A stretch of 64,000 nt of DNA from Burkholderia savannae (GTDB lineage: Bacteria; Pseudomonadota; Gammaproteobacteria; Burkholderiales; Burkholderiaceae). The stretch spans positions 2,170,001-2,234,000 of the forward strand of contig NZ_CP013418.1 of NCBI RefSeq assembly GCF_001524445.2. Reading direction: 5' to 3'. How positions within the stretch are numbered: position 1 is the stretch's first letter; each line of letters begins with the position of its first letter. The position numbers were made by a program, and so were the translations under genes. Positions 62,768 to 64,000 of the stretch are shown here, one piece after another. The notes under the pieces were generated by a model. It was not told the DNA's origin. It did not search any database and was given only the letters and a program-made list of their open reading frames with translations.

Positions 62768-64000
62768 AAGCGACTCCGAACGCCGCGGCGGCGCGACGCG
62801 GCACATCGGCATCCGAAAAAATGGACGAATTGCGATTTTCACCGCGCGCAGCGACGTTCAGACTGCGTGCTTCGAGCGATGCCGACGCAGGCATGAGCGC
62901 CGCCGCCGTTTCGCGTTTCTTGCCGCGCGGGCGCTGGGCGCTGCTGTGGTTCGCGTTCGCCGCACCGGCGCCGAGCGCGCATGCGACGACGCTGCCGCAG
63001 GCCGTGGCGGCCGCGCGCACGTTCGATGCGGCGATCTCGGCCGCGCGTCACGGCGAGCGGGCCGGCGCGCAGAAGCGTTGGGAAGGGCTCGCCGGGCTGC
63101 TGCCGAAGGTGCAGCTCGAGGGCGCGTATACGCGCCAGGATCAGCCGAGCGCGTCGTACGCAGCCGGCGTGCGGCGCCATTACTACGCGATCACGCTGAC
63201 GCAGCCGCTGTTCGACCTCGGCCGCTATGCCGACTACCAGCGCGGCGCCGCGCAGGCGAGCGGGGCGGAGGTGGAGCTCGCCAGCGCGCAGCAGCAGCTC
63301 GTGAGCAACGTTTCCGATGCGTTCTTCGAGATCCTGTATCAGCGCGAGGTGCTGCAGGCCACGCGCGCGGCCAAGGAGACCTTCGGTCAGCAGCTCGAGC
63401 GTGCGCGCCTCGCGCTGAACATCGGTGAGGGCACCCGGACCGACGTCGACGAGGCTCAGGCCAATTACGACGACGCGCAGGCGCGCGAGATCGGTGCGCT
63501 CAACGATCTCGAAACCGCCGGCGGCGCATACGAGCGGCTGACCGGCCTGCGTGCGGCCGACGTCGATCCGCTTGCCGGCGTATGTCGCTCGCCGCCTTCG
63601 ATGGCCGAACTGGAGCCGATGCTCGCGCGTGCGGAAGAGGACAACCTCGAAGTCCGCGCGGCCGCGTTCCAGCTCGACGAGGCGCAGGCCGACGTGACGA
63701 CGGCGCGCGCGAGCCATTTGCCGGTGGTGAACCTTCAGGGCAGCTACGGCGGCAACTGGAGCCGCGCGCAGAACGGCAACGCGCTCGACGAGCTGTTCGG
63801 CACGACGTCGAAAACGCGAACGTCGATGATCGGCATCACGGTGACGATCCCGCTGTTCGCCGGCGGCGCGGCGGTGGCCACGTCGCGCGAAGCGTACAGC
63901 CGCCGCGCGCAGCGCCGCGATCAGTTCGAGGATGCGCGCCGGCGCGCGCGCCAGGATGCGCGCGCCGCGTTCCTCGGCATCGTCAACGGCGCGGCCAAGC
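62764..64000 (+). CDS. TolC-family outer-membrane efflux/type I secretion channel (3' truncated by window edge)
   Basis: Open to the window end, at least 412 codons. The first ATG (62764) overlaps the response-regulator stop; an internal ATG at 62893 places a normal signal peptide (RFLPRGRWALLWFAFAAPAPSAHA) at the N-terminus and is the more likely true start. After the signal comes a TolC repeat: TLPQAVAAARTFDAAISAARHGERAGAQKRWEGLAGLLPKVQLEGAYTRQD ... ITLTQPLFDLGRYADYQRG ... RLALNIGEGTRTDVDEAQANYDDAQ, and the second repeat begins MAELEPMLARAEEDNLEVRAAAFQLDEAQADVTTARASHLPVVNLQGSYGGN. This outer-membrane tunnel would work with ABC and membrane-fusion proteins encoded beyond the window, perhaps secreting an adhesin. 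Confidence 0.92.
   Translation, partial: MKATPNAAAARRGTSASEKMDELRFSPRAATFRLRASSDADAGMSAAAVSRFLPRGRWALLWFAFAAPAPSAHATTLPQAVAAARTFDAAISAARHGERAGAQKRWEGLAGLLPKVQLEGAYTRQDQPSASYAAGVRRHYYAITLTQPLFDLGRYADYQRGAAQASGAEVELASAQQQLVSNVSDAFFEILYQREVLQATRAAKETFGQQLERARLALNIGEGTRTDVDEAQANYDDAQAREIGALNDLETAGGAYERLTGLRAADVDPLAGVCRSPPSMAELEPMLARAEEDNLEVRAAAFQLDEAQADVTTARASHLPVVNLQGSYGGNWSRAQNGNALDELFGTTSKTRTSMIGITVTIPLFAGGAAVATSREAYSRRAQRRDQFEDARRRARQDARAAFLGIVNGAAK

Noticed and set aside
2..64000. CRISPR arrays, tRNA or rRNA genes
   Set aside because: The tandem repeats here have no spacers, and I found no cloverleaf or rRNA-like sequence by eye; a tRNA scan could still find one that I missed.

Overview
This window looks like a Burkholderia chromosome, most probably chromosome 2 of the B. 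pseudomallei/thailandensis/mallei group. The evidence is very high GC with GC-rich third codon positions, the gene content, and many short intergenic tandem repeats of the kind typical of that group. The left edge carries plasmid-type genes: a KfrA-like coiled-coil protein and a tyrosine-recombinase-like protein with lost catalytic residues. I infer that the edge lies near the replication origin of a secondary, plasmid-derived replicon. All identifications come from reading the sequence; no database search was possible.

Layout. 0-5 kb: KfrA-like protein, degenerate recombinase, a small unknown gene and a complete group II intron inserted directly against a LexA-like palindrome. 4.7-7.7 kb: threonine catabolism (kbl, tdh) with a divergent XRE-cupin regulator. 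7.8-25.6 kb: ordinary accessory metabolism (orphan kdpA, YceI/TetR pair, succinylglutamate-desuccinylase-like protein, succinate-semialdehyde-type dehydrogenase, tartrate/D-malate dehydrogenase with LysR, isoprenylcysteine-methyltransferase-like membrane protein, GST, PhzF, Lrp, class III aminotransferase, GhrA-like reductase, acetyltransferases). 25.8-30.5 kb: a small membrane protein, the acetoacetate decarboxylase / 3-hydroxybutyrate dehydrogenase / patatin operon, and a PAP2 phosphatase behind a PmrA-type box. 31.3-33.7 kb: a YqjI/YqjH-like PadR regulator with a siderophore-interacting ferric reductase, then a frameshifted EamA transporter pseudogene.

33.9-64 kb is a surface-adhesion and signalling island. 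It holds a kelch/Ig lipoprotein, a chaperone-usher fimbrial operon, two related lipoproteins (one with an OmpA domain), a large heptad-repeat trimeric autotransporter, three LuxR-type response regulators, two hybrid sensor kinases (one BvgS/RocS-like with two periplasmic binding domains and a full phosphorelay), an EAL protein missing key catalytic residues, and the start of a TolC-like outer membrane channel. The gene set resembles the Bvg and Roc/Sad systems that control fimbriae and biofilm. The spacers here are long, up to 2.1 kb, which is unusual for this genome.

The most unexpected signal is an asymmetric 18-bp motif, GGTGAGNTTTTTCGGGAG, seen eight times, always on the + strand, between 0.7 and 29.4 kb, and often as pairs. 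It lies mostly outside genes, but one copy sits inside a coding sequence. No gene explains it. Given the neighbourhood I suspect a replicon-maintenance or nucleoid-organising site.
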